64,000 nt of DNA from Mesorhizobium sp. Pch-S (GTDB lineage: Bacteria > Pseudomonadota > Alphaproteobacteria > Rhizobiales > Rhizobiaceae). The DNA lies in NCBI RefSeq assembly GCF_004136315.1, contig NZ_CP029562.1, positions 2,478,501 to 2,542,500 on the forward strand, in the 5' to 3' direction. The stretch's first letter is position 1; each line of letters opens with the position of its first letter. This document shows positions 28,295-36,749 of the stretch, in pieces. A program made the translations under genes and the position numbers. The notes beneath the pieces are model-generated. The model was not told where the DNA came from. It made no database searches and saw only the letters and a list, made by a program, of their open reading frames with translations.

Positions 28295-29014
28295 ATGCGC
28301 GAAATCATCTTCGATACGGAAACGACCGGGCTCGATGCGCGCGAGGACCGCATCATCGAACTCGGCTGTATCGAACTGGTCAACCGGTTCCCGACCGGCA
28401 ATACCTTCCACCACTACATCAATCCTGAAGGCCGCATGATCAATGCCGAGGCGGAAGCCGTGCACGGCATCAATGCGGCGCAACTGGTCGGCAAGCCGAC
28501 CTTTTCCGAGATCGCCGATCTCTTCCTGACCTTCATCGATGGTGCCAAGCTGATCGCGCACAATGCCAGCTTCGATATGGGTTTCATCAATGCCGAATTC
28601 GCACGGCTCGGCCATGCAGCTGTCGGGCCGGAGCGCGTCATCGACACGCTGGCGCTGGCACGCCGCAAGCATCCGATGGGTCCCAACTCGCTGGACGCGC
28701 TGTGCCGTCGCTACGGCATCGACAACAGCCATCGCACCAAGCACGGGGCGCTGCTCGACTCCGAACTGCTGGCCGAAGTGTATGTCGAGCTGATCGGCGG
28801 CAAGCAGGCCGCGCTTGGCCTGGATGGCGGACTGTCGCAGGCCGGGCGCAGAGGCGGCACGGAGGTCGAGCTGACCATCGCCATGCGGCCGGTTCCGCTG
28901 GCCTCGCGGCTGACCGAAGCCGAACGCGAAGCCCACAAGCGCCTGGTCGAATCGCTCGGCGAAAAGGCCCTGTGGGCAAAATTCGGCGGCGAGAGCTCGG
29001 AAGCAGCCGAATAG
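28295..29014 (+). CDS. dnaQ: DNA polymerase III epsilon subunit (3'-5' proofreading exonuclease)
   Basis: A 239-residue DEDDh exonuclease. Exo I is IIFDTETTGLD (Asp7, Glu9), Exo II is HNASFDMGFI (Asp94), and Exo III has the His and Asp of SHRTKHGALLDSELLAEVY around residues 149-155. It proofreads for the replicative polymerase. It lies 95 bases after coaE and is last in the block, with a terminator between it and convergent secB. With mutS interrupted in the same window, this exonuclease would carry more of the burden of replication fidelity. Confidence 0.95.
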   Translation: MREIIFDTETTGLDAREDRIIELGCIELVNRFPTGNTFHHYINPEGRMINAEAEAVHGINAAQLVGKPTFSEIADLFLTFIDGAKLIAHNASFDMGFINAEFARLGHAAVGPERVIDTLALARRKHPMGPNSLDALCRRYGIDNSHRTKHGALLDSELLAEVYVELIGGKQAALGLDGGLSQAGRRGGTEVELTIAMRPVPLASRLTEAEREAHKRLVESLGEKALWAKFGGESSEAAE

Positions 29015-29059
29015 GCTGGGTTCCGGCGGGCCTGCAGCGTAGCCTCGGACACATTCTGC

Positions 29060-29117
29060 TTTTTGTTTCAATGCGAATTCCGGGTGCAAGACGGCAACGA
29101 CTTCTGCCGGAATTGCG
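29060..29117 (+). repeat. Degenerate extragenic palindrome, copy F
   Basis: The right part of the dispersed element is recognisable (TTTTGTTTCAATGCGAATTC, then a CCGGAATTGCG end), but the left AGAGCGTTTCC half is missing and the rest is diverged. Confidence 0.5.
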
Positions 29118-29129
29118 CGAACCAATAAA

Positions 29130-29152
29130 AAACCCGGCACAAGGCCGGGTTT
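29130..29152. terminator. Bidirectional terminator between dnaQ and secB
   Basis: AAACCCGGC / GCCGGGTTT, a 9-bp stem with a 5-base loop, with A-rich and T-rich flanks, placed between the convergent dnaQ and secB genes. Confidence 0.88.
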
Positions 29153-29175
29153 CTTATCGAATATCGTGACAGCGC

Positions 29176-29664
29176 TTAGCTGACCATCACCTTCGAGGCG
29201 GCCTGGTCTTCGGCCAGTTTCTGCTGGAACATCTGCGCGAAGTCGATCGGGTCGAGCATCAGCGGCGGGAAACCGCCGTTGCGGGTTGCGTCCGAAATGA
29301 TCTGGCGCGCGAACGGGAACAGCAGGCGCGGGCATTCGATGAACAGGATCGGCAGCATGTGCTCCTGCGGGAAGCCGGCAATGTTGAAGACGCCGCCATA
29401 GACCAGCTCGACGTTAAACAGCACTTCCTTGTCGAAGGATGCCTTGGCGTTCAGCGTCAGGTTGACGTCGAACTGCTCGTCGGACAGCGGATTGGCGTTG
29501 ACGTTGACGCTGATGGCGATGCCGGGGGCCTTGTCGCGGCCGCGCAGCGAATTCGGTGCGCCGGGGCTCTCGAACGAAAGGTCCTTCACATACTGGGCCA
29601 GAACGTTCAGCGTCGGCTGCGCTCCGTTGCCGTTGCTTGCCTGCGCTTCATTGTTGTCGGCCAT
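29176..29664 (-). CDS. secB: Protein-export chaperone SecB
   Basis: A 162-residue SecB, the tetrameric cytosolic chaperone that keeps preproteins unfolded for SecA. After a polar N-terminal tail come [19 protein letters not shown], the strand [25 protein letters not shown] and the conserved [22 protein letters not shown]. Alphaproteobacterial SecB has this length and N-terminal extension. It stands next to dnaQ, as in other Rhizobiales. Confidence 0.97.
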   Translation of the reverse strand: MADNNEAQASNGNGAQPTLNVLAQYVKDLSFESPGAPNSLRGRDKAPGIAISVNVNANPLSDEQFDVNLTLNAKASFDKEVLFNVELVYGGVFNIAGFPQEHMLPILFIECPRLLFPFARQIISDATRNGGFPPLMLDPIDFAQMFQQKLAEDQAASKVMVS

Positions 29665-29757
29665 GAGCCAAAATCCCCTTGCTGGGCCAAGCGGCCCCTA
29701 TTGAAACCGGGCGTTGGCTATCACGACAGGCGCTTCAAGACAAGATTTAGCGCCTGT

Positions 29758-30240
29758 TCATTCATCCTTGAGCCGTCGCCATGGCGAATTCGGGTTGGGG
29801 TCACGCGAAAAATCCTCGGTGTCGAGATCGATGGTTTTCTCACGCTGGCGCGGCCTGAAACCGCCCTCGCCGAAGGAAGAGACCACCGAAACGCGGGACT
29901 TGAGGAAGCGCCAGGCAAAATCGCGCACGGCCGGGATCAGGAAAACCAGCCCGATTATGGACGTGATGAAGCCCGGTACCATCAGGAGCAGCGCCGAAAA
30001 GATCGTCATCGCGCCATGTGCCAGCGGACGGCTCGGATCACGTCCGGCCTCAATTTCAGCGCGGGCATTGACCATGGTGCTGAAGCCCTGGCGCTTGAGC
30101 AGCATGGCGCCGGCAATCGTCGAGGCGAGCACAAGTGCTACCGTTGCCAGTGCGCCGACCTGTTTGCCGACCACGACGAAGCCGGCGATCTCCAGCAAGG
30201 GAAGCGCCAGCACGAAGAAAGGGAGAAAGGAAGTACGCAA
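29758..30240 (-). CDS. fxsA: FxsA family membrane protein
   Basis: About 160 residues. The N-terminal segment FLPFFVLALPLLEIAGFVVVG and the next helices (ALATVALVLASTIAGAMLLKRQG; FSALLLMVPGFITSIIGLVFLIPAVR) are typical of FxsA, a cytoplasmic-membrane protein linked in E. coli to exclusion of phage T7. The C-terminal tail is acidic/polar. TTG 30240 is proposed as start because FxsA proteins begin a few residues before FLPFF; the frame is open back to a GTG at 30354. Confidence 0.82.
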   Translation of the reverse strand: MRTSFLPFFVLALPLLEIAGFVVVGKQVGALATVALVLASTIAGAMLLKRQGFSTMVNARAEIEAGRDPSRPLAHGAMTIFSALLLMVPGFITSIIGLVFLIPAVRDFAWRFLKSRVSVVSSFGEGGFRPRQREKTIDLDTEDFSRDPNPNSPWRRLKDE

Positions 30241-30506
30241 AACCCGCCCAATCGTTGTATGTTTAGCCAAGCGACCAATCGCCGCGAGTGTCCGGGTTCT
30301 GAAATGCGCTGCAGCCTGATATCGGGTGCTGAGCGAATTTTGAAATCGCGACACTGGCGTTCACTATACCAAATAGGTATGCGCTGCTTGCGTTTGAATG
30401 ATGGCGCTGCACGTTCTATATGGTTTTATAGTTTGGTGATCAGTCGCGAACCGGAGGCGCGACCGGTTGAGTTGGTAGGCCGCTTCGAGGGTGATTGGCA
30501 CAGCAC

Positions 30507-31217
30507 ATGGCATTTTTCGACTTCGGCACGATATTCTTCCTGGTCGCGGCGGTGGTGATCTTCTTCCAGCTGCGTAATGTGCTCGGTCGCCGCACCGGCA
30601 ACGAGCGCCCGCCGTTCGACCCCTATACGGCCAGCCGTTCGCGCGACAAGGATGCCGCCAAGCCTTCGGAAAACGTGGTTTCGCTGCCGCGCAAGCGCGC
30701 ACCGGGCGATGCGCCGGCGCCGGACGCCTATGCCGCGATCGACGCTTTCGCCAAGCCGGACACCGATCTCAACAAGGGCCTGCGCACCATCAAGGATGCC
30801 GACGGCAGCTTTGAGCCGAAGGGTTTCGTCGACGGCGCCAAGATGGCTTACGAAATGATCGTGATGGCTTATGCCGATGGCGATCGCAAGACACTGAAGA
30901 ACCTTTTGTCGCGCGAGGTCTATGACGGTTTCGTCGCCGCCATCGGCGAGCGCGAGGCCAAGTCCGAAAAGATCCAGTCCTCCTTCGTCGGCATCGACAA
31001 GGCCGACATCGTTCTGGCCGAAATGAAGGGTTCGGAAGCACACGTCACGCTTCGCATCGTCAGCGAGCTGATTTCAGCTACCCGGGACAAGGCCGGCACC
31101 GTCATCGACGGCGACCCGGAAACCGTCGCCGAGGTGAAGGACGTGTGGACCTTCGCACGCGACACCCGTTCGCGCGATCCGAACTGGAAGCTTGTCGCCA
31201 CCGAGGAAGAAGATTGA
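30507..31217 (+). CDS. Tim44-like domain protein
   Basis: A 236-residue protein with one N-terminal membrane anchor (FFDFGTIFFLVAAVVIFFQLRNVLGRRTG), a charged linker and a C-terminal Tim44-like domain (residues about 105-230: FVDGAKMAYEMIVMAYADGDRKTLKNLL ... VWTFARDTRSRDPNWKLVAT). Bacterial homologues (TimA in Caulobacter) are membrane-bound and may assist membrane-protein insertion. ATG 30507 was chosen over TTG 30495. It is divergent from fxsA and heads the tim44-mltA-smr-xre cluster, as in other rhizobia. Confidence 0.9.
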   Translation: MAFFDFGTIFFLVAAVVIFFQLRNVLGRRTGNERPPFDPYTASRSRDKDAAKPSENVVSLPRKRAPGDAPAPDAYAAIDAFAKPDTDLNKGLRTIKDADGSFEPKGFVDGAKMAYEMIVMAYADGDRKTLKNLLSREVYDGFVAAIGEREAKSEKIQSSFVGIDKADIVLAEMKGSEAHVTLRIVSELISATRDKAGTVIDGDPETVAEVKDVWTFARDTRSRDPNWKLVATEEED

Positions 31218-31226
31218 GCTCCGCAG

Positions 31227-32330
31227 GTGCCGCTGTCGCCACTCCTTTCGGCGCGATCCTATGACGATCTGCCCGGTTGGGCCGACGACGATCATCTTGC
31301 AGCCTTCGAAGCCTTCCGTCGTTCGGCCTTCCACGCACCGATAAAGCCGTACCGTACCGGTTCGCTCGGTCTCGATTTTGCTGCGTTCGAGCCCGCCTAT
31401 GCGGCAGCAAGGGCTGCGTCACCAGGCGACGGAACCGGTGCACGGGCGTTCTTCGAACATCATTTCGCCCCGGCGCACATCTCGCCCGACAATGAGGCCG
31501 GCCTGGTCACGGGCTTCTACGAGCCGGTGGTCGAAGCTTCGCCGGTGCCCGACGAGCGCTATCGCTGGCCCTTGCTGGCGCGCCCGGCCGACCTGATCGA
31601 CATCGACGACGCCAACCGGCCTGCCGGCATGGATCCCTACCTCGCATTCGCGCGCCGGACGGCGGATGGACCCGTGGAATACCATGACCGTAGCGCGATC
31701 GAAGGCGGAGCACTTGCCGGACAGGGACTGGAAATTGCCTGGTTCGCCGACAAGGTCGATGTCTTCTTCATCCATGTGCAGGGTGCTGCCAGGCTCGACA
31801 TGACCGATGGGCGGCAGCTGCGTGTCACCTATGCGGCAAAGTCCGGCCAGCGGTTCACGGGACCGGGCCGCGTGCTGGCCGACACCGGCGAGATTCCGCT
31901 CGAGAAGGTGACGATGCAGTCGATCCGCGCCTGGTTCAAGGCGAACCCGGATCGCATCGACGAAGTCCTCTGGCAGAACCGCTCCTTCATCTTTTTCCGC
32001 CCCGCAGCGGTGGACGATCCGGAACTCGGGCCGATCGCGGCGGCGAAAGTACCGCTCTCGGCTGGCCGCTCCATGGCGGTGGACCGCCTGCTGCACACGT
32101 TCGGCACACCGTTTTATGTCGATGCGCCGACCCTTACGGCCTTTGACGGCGAACCGTTCCGGCGGTTGATGATCGCACAGGACACCGGCTCCGCCATCAC
32201 CGGCCCGGCACGCGGCGACCTGTTCGCCGGCTCCGGCGATGCCGCCGGGGAGATCGCCGGCGTGGTGCGCAATGCGGCCGATTTTTATGCGCTGGTGCCA
32301 CGTTCGTTGCTCGAAGGACCAGCGGGATGA
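31227..32330 (+). CDS. mltA: Membrane-bound lytic murein transglycosylase A
   Basis: A 367-residue MltA, which cleaves peptidoglycan glycan strands to 1,6-anhydro products. The MltA barrel shows LVTGFYEPVVEASP near residue 93 and WFADKVDVFFIHVQGAARL near 172; the 3D domain has the catalytic Asp in MIAQDTGSAITGPARGDLF near residue 318. The GTG start at 31227 is ten bases after the tim44 stop. No lipobox signal is obvious at the N-terminus, as in other rhizobial MltA. The stop overlaps the smr start (ATGA). Confidence 0.93.
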   Translation: MPLSPLLSARSYDDLPGWADDDHLAAFEAFRRSAFHAPIKPYRTGSLGLDFAAFEPAYAAARAASPGDGTGARAFFEHHFAPAHISPDNEAGLVTGFYEPVVEASPVPDERYRWPLLARPADLIDIDDANRPAGMDPYLAFARRTADGPVEYHDRSAIEGGALAGQGLEIAWFADKVDVFFIHVQGAARLDMTDGRQLRVTYAAKSGQRFTGPGRVLADTGEIPLEKVTMQSIRAWFKANPDRIDEVLWQNRSFIFFRPAAVDDPELGPIAAAKVPLSAGRSMAVDRLLHTFGTPFYVDAPTLTAFDGEPFRRLMIAQDTGSAITGPARGDLFAGSGDAAGEIAGVVRNAADFYALVPRSLLEGPAG

Positions 32331-32857
32331 CCCGGCGCCGCGACCAGGGTCTCTCCGAAGAAGATCGCGTGTTGTGGAACCTCGTCGCACGCTCGGCCAA
32401 GCCGCTCAAGGGCAAGTCGATCGTCGAACCCGCGGACGCGATCGAGCCGAAGCCACCACAAAAGGAGCCCGCGCCGGCCAACATCGTTGCCGCGGCGCCC
32501 GCCAGGCCGAAAGCGCAGTCCGTGCGCCACAGCCTCGACGAGCCGACATTGGACAAGCTGTCCAAGGGCAGGCTGCCGATCGAAGGCCGTGTCGACCTGC
32601 ACGGCATGACGCAGGAAGAGGCGTATTCCCTGCTGTTTTCGTTCCTGCACCGCGCGCATGCCAATGGCGTGCGCTATGTGCTGGTCATCACCGGCAAAGG
32701 CTCTTCCTCCGGCGGTGACGGTGTGCTGAAGCGCTCGGTTCCAGCCTGGCTTTCGACACCGGCGTTCAGGATGCTGGTCTCCAGCCATGATCATGCCGCC
32801 CGGCATCATGGCGGCGGTGGCGCGCTTTACGTGCGCCTGCGGCGGACCAGACCATGA
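32327..32857 (+). CDS. Smr-domain protein (MutS2-type endonuclease domain)
   Basis: A 176-residue protein. The N-terminal 80 residues are charged and Pro/Ala-rich; the C-terminal Smr domain shows VDLHGMTQEEAYSLLFSFL near residue 89, VLVITGKGSSSGG near 119 and HGGGGALYVRLRR at the end. Smr domains are nucleases acting on branched DNA or RNA. The gene overlaps mltA and the XRE gene by ATGA junctions, so the three are coupled. Confidence 0.92.
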   Translation: MTRRRDQGLSEEDRVLWNLVARSAKPLKGKSIVEPADAIEPKPPQKEPAPANIVAAAPARPKAQSVRHSLDEPTLDKLSKGRLPIEGRVDLHGMTQEEAYSLLFSFLHRAHANGVRYVLVITGKGSSSGGDGVLKRSVPAWLSTPAFRMLVSSHDHAARHHGGGGALYVRLRRTRP

Positions 32858-33216
32858 CCCCGCTCGGCGAGCGTATCCGGGTGCTGCGCGAGGAACGCGG
32901 CGTCAGCCAGAAGCAGATGGCTGCGGCGATCGGAGTGAGCGCCGCCTATCTTTCGGCACTGGAGCACGGCAAACGCGGCGTACCGAGCTGGCCGCTGATC
33001 CAGAAGATCATCGGCTATTTCAACATCATCTGGGACGATGCCGAGGACCTGCAGCGGCTGGCCGAGAACTCGCATCCGAAGGTGAAGATCGATACGGGCG
33101 GCCTGTCGCCTGCCGCGACCGAACTTGCCAACCTGCTTGCCGAGAAGATAGGCAAGATCAGCGAAGCGGACATCCACCGCGTGACCGCGCTGCTGCGCGA
33201 GACAAAGCCCGTCTAG
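32854..33216 (+). CDS. XRE-family helix-turn-helix regulator
   Basis: A 120-residue protein with a Cro/CI HTH in residues 3-60 (LGERIRVLREERGVSQKQMAAAIGVSAAYLSALEHGKRG) and a helical tail ending in ISEADIHRVTALLRE. It is the last gene of the tim44-mltA-smr-xre cluster. In other rhizobia gyrB commonly follows at this point (from memory); here an extragenic palindrome and prfC follow instead. Targets unknown. Confidence 0.9.
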   Translation: MTPLGERIRVLREERGVSQKQMAAAIGVSAAYLSALEHGKRGVPSWPLIQKIIGYFNIIWDDAEDLQRLAENSHPKVKIDTGGLSPAATELANLLAEKIGKISEADIHRVTALLRETKPV

Positions 33217-33284
33217 CGGTCTTCCGTCCGCAATTGCTAAAAAACCAAGAGCTAGAGCGCTTCGGTGAAACCGGAACCGCTCTA
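33216..33284 (-). repeat. Rhizobial extragenic palindrome, copy C (partial)
   Basis: Minus-strand copy from TAGAGCGGTTCCGG (33284 end) to a CGGACGGAAGACCGC end; the last third of the element is absent. It fills the gap between the convergent XRE gene and prfC, and its edge overlaps the prfC stop codon. Confidence 0.8.
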
Positions 33285-34874
33285 GGCGACCTTGTCGCGA
33301 ACCTGGTAGTCCTTGATCGCGGCGAAACGGATCGCTTTCCAGCGCTCGGCCTCGTAGTTCAGCGAGAATTCGTGCTGCGCCAGGAATACCGGATCATTGT
33401 CGAGATCGCGGGCAATGTCGCCGCGATGCGCTTCGACAAAGCGCTGCAGGTCGAGCTTGTCTTCGGCGCTGATCCAGCGGCAGACCGAAAAACGCGACAT
33501 TTCGAAATCGACAGGCAGCGAATATTCGATGTTGAGGCGTTCCTTCAGCACGTCGATCTGCAGCGCTCCGACGACACCGACGATCGCCGGTGAGCCGTCT
33601 TCCGGCTGGAACAGCTGGACCACGCCCTCTTCTGCCATCTGCTGCAGGGCTTCCTTCAGCTTCTTGGCCTTCATGGCGTCGCCGAGGCGCACACGGCGCA
33701 GGATTTCCGGCGCGAAGTTGGGTACGCCGCGAAACAGGATGTCCTCGCCTTCGGTCAGCGTATCGCCGATGCGCAGCGTGCCGTGGTTCGGAATGCCGAC
33801 CACGTCACCCGCATAGGCTTCGTCGGCGGTGATGCGCGACCGCGCGAAGAAGAACTGCGGCGCGGTCAGCGACATCGGCTTGCCGGTGCGCACCAGTTTC
33901 GCCTTCATGCCGCGCTCCAGCGTGCCCGAACAGACGCGCACGAAAGCGATGCGGTCGCGGTGGTTGGGATCCATGTTGGCCTGGATCTTGAAGACGAAGG
34001 ACGTCATCTTCGGTTCCGTCGCTTCCACCTTGCGTGTATCGGCCTCCTGCGCGCGCGGCGCCGGTCCGAAGGCGCCGAGCGCCTCGATCAGGTCGCGCAC
34101 GCCGAAATTGCGCAGCGCCGAGCCGAAATACACCGGCGTGAGATGACCCTGGCGGAAGGCATCGAGGTCGAACGGCCGGCAGGCTTCCCTGGCAAGCTCC
34201 AGTTCCTCGATGAAAGCCGGGCGATCATTGTCCGGCAGCAGGCCGGCGGCGCGGTTGGAATCCGGCCCGTGCACCGGGGTGCGCTCGACTTCCTCGTCGT
34301 TGCGGCGCACGGCGTTCTCGGCAAGGTGATAGGTGCCGGCGAAGGTCTTGCCCTGACCGATCGGCCAGGTGATGGGAGCGGTGTCGAGCGCCAGTTTCTG
34401 TTCGATCTCGTCGAGGATCTCGAACGTATCGCGCGCCTCGCGGTCCATCTTGTTGACGAAGGTGATGATCGGAATGTCGCGCAGGCGGCACACTTCGAAC
34501 AGCTTCAGCGTGCGCGGCTCGATACCCTTGGCGGCATCAATGACCATGACAGCCGAGTCCACAGCAGAAAGCGTACGATAGGTGTCGTCGGCAAAGTCTT
34601 CGTGGCCGGGCGTGTCGAGCAGGTTGAAGACGTTGTCGCCATATTCGAAGGTCATCACCGAGGTGACGACCGAAATGCCGCGTTCGCGTTCGATCTTCAT
34701 CCAGTCCGAGCGGGTCTGGATGCGATCCTTCTTGGCCTTGACTTCGCCCGCGAGCTGGATGGCGCCGCCGAACAGCAGCAGCTTTTCGGTCAGCGTGGTC
34801 TTGCCGGCGTCCGGGTGGGCGATGATCGCGAAAGTGCGGCGGCGGGCAACCGCCTTCTCGATGGTTTCGGTCAT
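33282..34874 (-). CDS. prfC: Peptide chain release factor 3
   Basis: A 530-residue GTPase that recycles RF1/RF2 from the ribosome. G1 is AHPDAGKTTLTEKLL (residues about 19-33), G3 DTPGHEDF, G4 NKMDRE, and EF-Tu-like domain 2 follows. RF3-specific features are the GAIQLAGEVKAKKDRIQTRSDWMKIE stretch, LEELELAREACRPF-type helices, and the C-terminal FQPEDGSPAIVGVVGALQIDVL. Length matches RF3 (about 530) rather than EF-G or LepA. It is monocistronic and convergent with the XRE gene. Confidence 0.95.
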   Translation of the reverse strand: MTETIEKAVARRRTFAIIAHPDAGKTTLTEKLLLFGGAIQLAGEVKAKKDRIQTRSDWMKIERERGISVVTSVMTFEYGDNVFNLLDTPGHEDFADDTYRTLSAVDSAVMVIDAAKGIEPRTLKLFEVCRLRDIPIITFVNKMDREARDTFEILDEIEQKLALDTAPITWPIGQGKTFAGTYHLAENAVRRNDEEVERTPVHGPDSNRAAGLLPDNDRPAFIEELELAREACRPFDLDAFRQGHLTPVYFGSALRNFGVRDLIEALGAFGPAPRAQEADTRKVEATEPKMTSFVFKIQANMDPNHRDRIAFVRVCSGTLERGMKAKLVRTGKPMSLTAPQFFFARSRITADEAYAGDVVGIPNHGTLRIGDTLTEGEDILFRGVPNFAPEILRRVRLGDAMKAKKLKEALQQMAEEGVVQLFQPEDGSPAIVGVVGALQIDVLKERLNIEYSLPVDFEMSRFSVCRWISAEDKLDLQRFVEAHRGDIARDLDNDPVFLAQHEFSLNYEAERWKAIRFAAIKDYQVRDKVA

Positions 34875-34944
34875 TTAACAGGAATTCCGTTCGTTGGCCG
34901 GCTTCTAGCAGCGACAAACCCGCCTGTCGAACGGAAACGCGGGC

Positions 34945-35859
34945 CTATAGCACCGCCAGCAACCTGTCATAGGTCGGCGCCAGTCTCATGAGCTGGGCGG
35001 CGGCCGTCTCATCATCCCGGGCCGTCAGCGGATATTGCAGGCTGCCGATAAGGCGTGCCTGCTCGGCGGCGATCGCAGCGGCTTCCGCATGCCCGATGCG
35101 CGCAAGGCATGCCGCGGCATCGTTGGCGCGGCGCGCGCCGACCCGGACCGCAAAATGGATGAGATGCGCGCGCAGGCCCTTGCCGCAGCCGCTTCCAACC
35201 AGTCCAGCCAGCGCTTCGGCCGCCGCGCCGTTTCCGAGGCTGCCTTCGGGCATGTTCGGTACGGCTTTCATGGAGAGCCATCGACGGGCCGCTGGAAGTG
35301 ACGCATGAATGGCATCCACCTCGGAAATCTCCCGCTGCCTGACGAAGCCGGTGCGCATGGTGAACGGCGTTCCGTAAGTCAGCGTCTTCGCCGTCCAGGC
35401 GTCCATGAAATCCGCCAGCGGCAGCGTCGCATAGGGATAACCCTGCGGGTCGTGCATCAGCACCCGGTCGCCCTCCACGTCGAGCACGACCACATAATGG
35501 TCGGCCTCTATCGGACCCGTCATACCCGGCTGATGCCTCAGATGGCCCATCTCGAGCGGGCCGACCCAGACCGGACCGTCGGCAAGCGCGGCCTCGAGAT
35601 GAAGCAGGGCCTCTGCCGCGCTGCCACCTTTGGCACAATCGGATGTCCAGCCGAGCGCAGCCAGCGTGTCTTCGAAACTTAGTTCGGGGTCCCAGCCATA
35701 GGGGTCGAAGAAGGGGAGCTTGCCACCGATCAGCTGCATGCCAAAGGGGCTCGACGTGGCGAATTCGATCACGGCGACCGATGGGGCAGCCGCGCCGAAC
35801 ATCATGGCGAAGGAGTTGGCATAACAATAGGGACCGGAGCCGGTATAGGGAATGTGCAT
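34945..35859 (-). CDS. BtrH-N-like papain-fold protein
   Basis: A 304-residue protein that appears to have a papain-like N-terminal domain: a Cys in GSGPYCYANSFAMMFG (residue 12), then HYVVVLDVEGDRVLMHDPQGY with a candidate His/Asp pair near residues 120-138. This layout matches the BtrH N-terminal (C39-like) family known from acyl-transfer in butirosin synthesis. The C-terminal 110 residues are Ala-rich helices of unknown role. It starts 14 bases after a MerR-family gene and is probably its target. Whether it is a peptidase or an acyltransferase cannot be told. Confidence 0.65.
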   Translation of the reverse strand: MHIPYTGSGPYCYANSFAMMFGAAAPSVAVIEFATSSPFGMQLIGGKLPFFDPYGWDPELSFEDTLAALGWTSDCAKGGSAAEALLHLEAALADGPVWVGPLEMGHLRHQPGMTGPIEADHYVVVLDVEGDRVLMHDPQGYPYATLPLADFMDAWTAKTLTYGTPFTMRTGFVRQREISEVDAIHASLPAARRWLSMKAVPNMPEGSLGNGAAAEALAGLVGSGCGKGLRAHLIHFAVRVGARRANDAAACLARIGHAEAAAIAAEQARLIGSLQYPLTARDDETAAAQLMRLAPTYDRLLAVL

Positions 35860-35873
35860 GACGGGAGTTTCCT

Positions 35874-36671
35874 TCAGGAATTGACCGGATAGGCGATGTC
35901 GAAATCCGCACCGCCGCTGCCGGGATAGATTTCATAGGGGCTGTCGATGGCGATCAGCCCATGCCGGTCGATCCAGGCCTCGAGTGCCTCGTAGACGGAA
36001 AGCACCAGCGGAAAGTTCTCATGGCCGGCCGGTACGGACACGAAGGCTTCGCGGCGGGCGGGCAGCAGCCTGATCAGCAGATCGTCAGCGGGTTCAACTG
36101 GCCCTTCGCAGGCAATCGCGACCTCGACCGGTCCCTCGTTGTCGCGGGTGGTGAGATCGTGATGGTGCACGCTCATCGGCCCGTCGCAGGCACGGCCTGA
36201 GGCGGCCAGATGCGCACGGATGTCTGCTTCCGCCTGCGCCATATAGGCGTCGAGGTCGGTCACGGTGACCAGGCGGCGCCGGCTCACGACCTTGGTCGCG
36301 GCAACATCGCGCAATGCGATTGCCAGCGGCGGGATTGCGGTCTCTGCTTGGCGAGCCATCGCCTCGACCAGTTCCGCGTGACCGGAGAGACGTTCGCTCT
36401 GCGCCTCCAGCCACGTGCGCAGCTCGATCGCGCGCGCCTGCGGCGACAGATCCAGCAGACCCGCGATGCGTGCCACCGGCAGGCCGAGCTGGCGCAGTCT
36501 CGCGATAAGCCGGGCGCGAGGCGCCTGGTCCGCCGCATAGTAGCGGTAGCCGGTCTGCGCATCGACATAGGCCGGCACCAGCAAGCCCTGCTCGGCATAG
36601 AGCCGCAGCGCTTTGGGTGACAGCCGGGTGGCCGCGCCGAAGCGGCCGGCAAGCAGATGAGAACGGGTCAT
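35874..36671 (-). CDS. MerR family regulator with GyrI-like effector domain
   Basis: A 265-residue BmrR/TipA-like regulator. The MerR HTH is LLAGRFGAATRLSPKALRLYAEQGLLVPAYVDAQTGYRYYAADQ at residues 5-48, followed by a dimerisation helix (about 80-115) and a GyrI-like ligand domain (about 125-265). MerR regulators with this layout bind small hydrophobic molecules and activate transport or detoxification genes. It lies directly upstream of the papain-fold gene, so it should control itself and that gene. Its start codon sits next to a MerR-type promoter with a long spacer. Confidence 0.87.
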   Translation of the reverse strand: MTRSHLLAGRFGAATRLSPKALRLYAEQGLLVPAYVDAQTGYRYYAADQAPRARLIARLRQLGLPVARIAGLLDLSPQARAIELRTWLEAQSERLSGHAELVEAMARQAETAIPPLAIALRDVAATKVVSRRRLVTVTDLDAYMAQAEADIRAHLAASGRACDGPMSVHHHDLTTRDNEGPVEVAIACEGPVEPADDLLIRLLPARREAFVSVPAGHENFPLVLSVYEALEAWIDRHGLIAIDSPYEIYPGSGGADFDIAYPVNS

Positions 36672-36677
36672 GATCCC

Positions 36678-36708
36678 TGTCTAAGGCCAGCCCCAAGGGC
36701 GAGGTCAA
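36678..36708 (-). promoter_or_regulatory. MerR-type promoter with 19-bp spacer
   Basis: On the minus strand TTGACC (36708-36703) and TAGACA (36683-36678) are separated by 19 bases, the overlong spacing that MerR regulators correct. The spacer CTCGCCC/GGGGCTG forms an imperfect dyad. Transcription would begin about at the ATG (36671), implying a leaderless mRNA. The -10 is a weak match. Confidence 0.4.
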
Positions 36709-36749
36709 GCGACAGAATGGTCCTGTTCTACAGTTGGGATTTGCACGCC

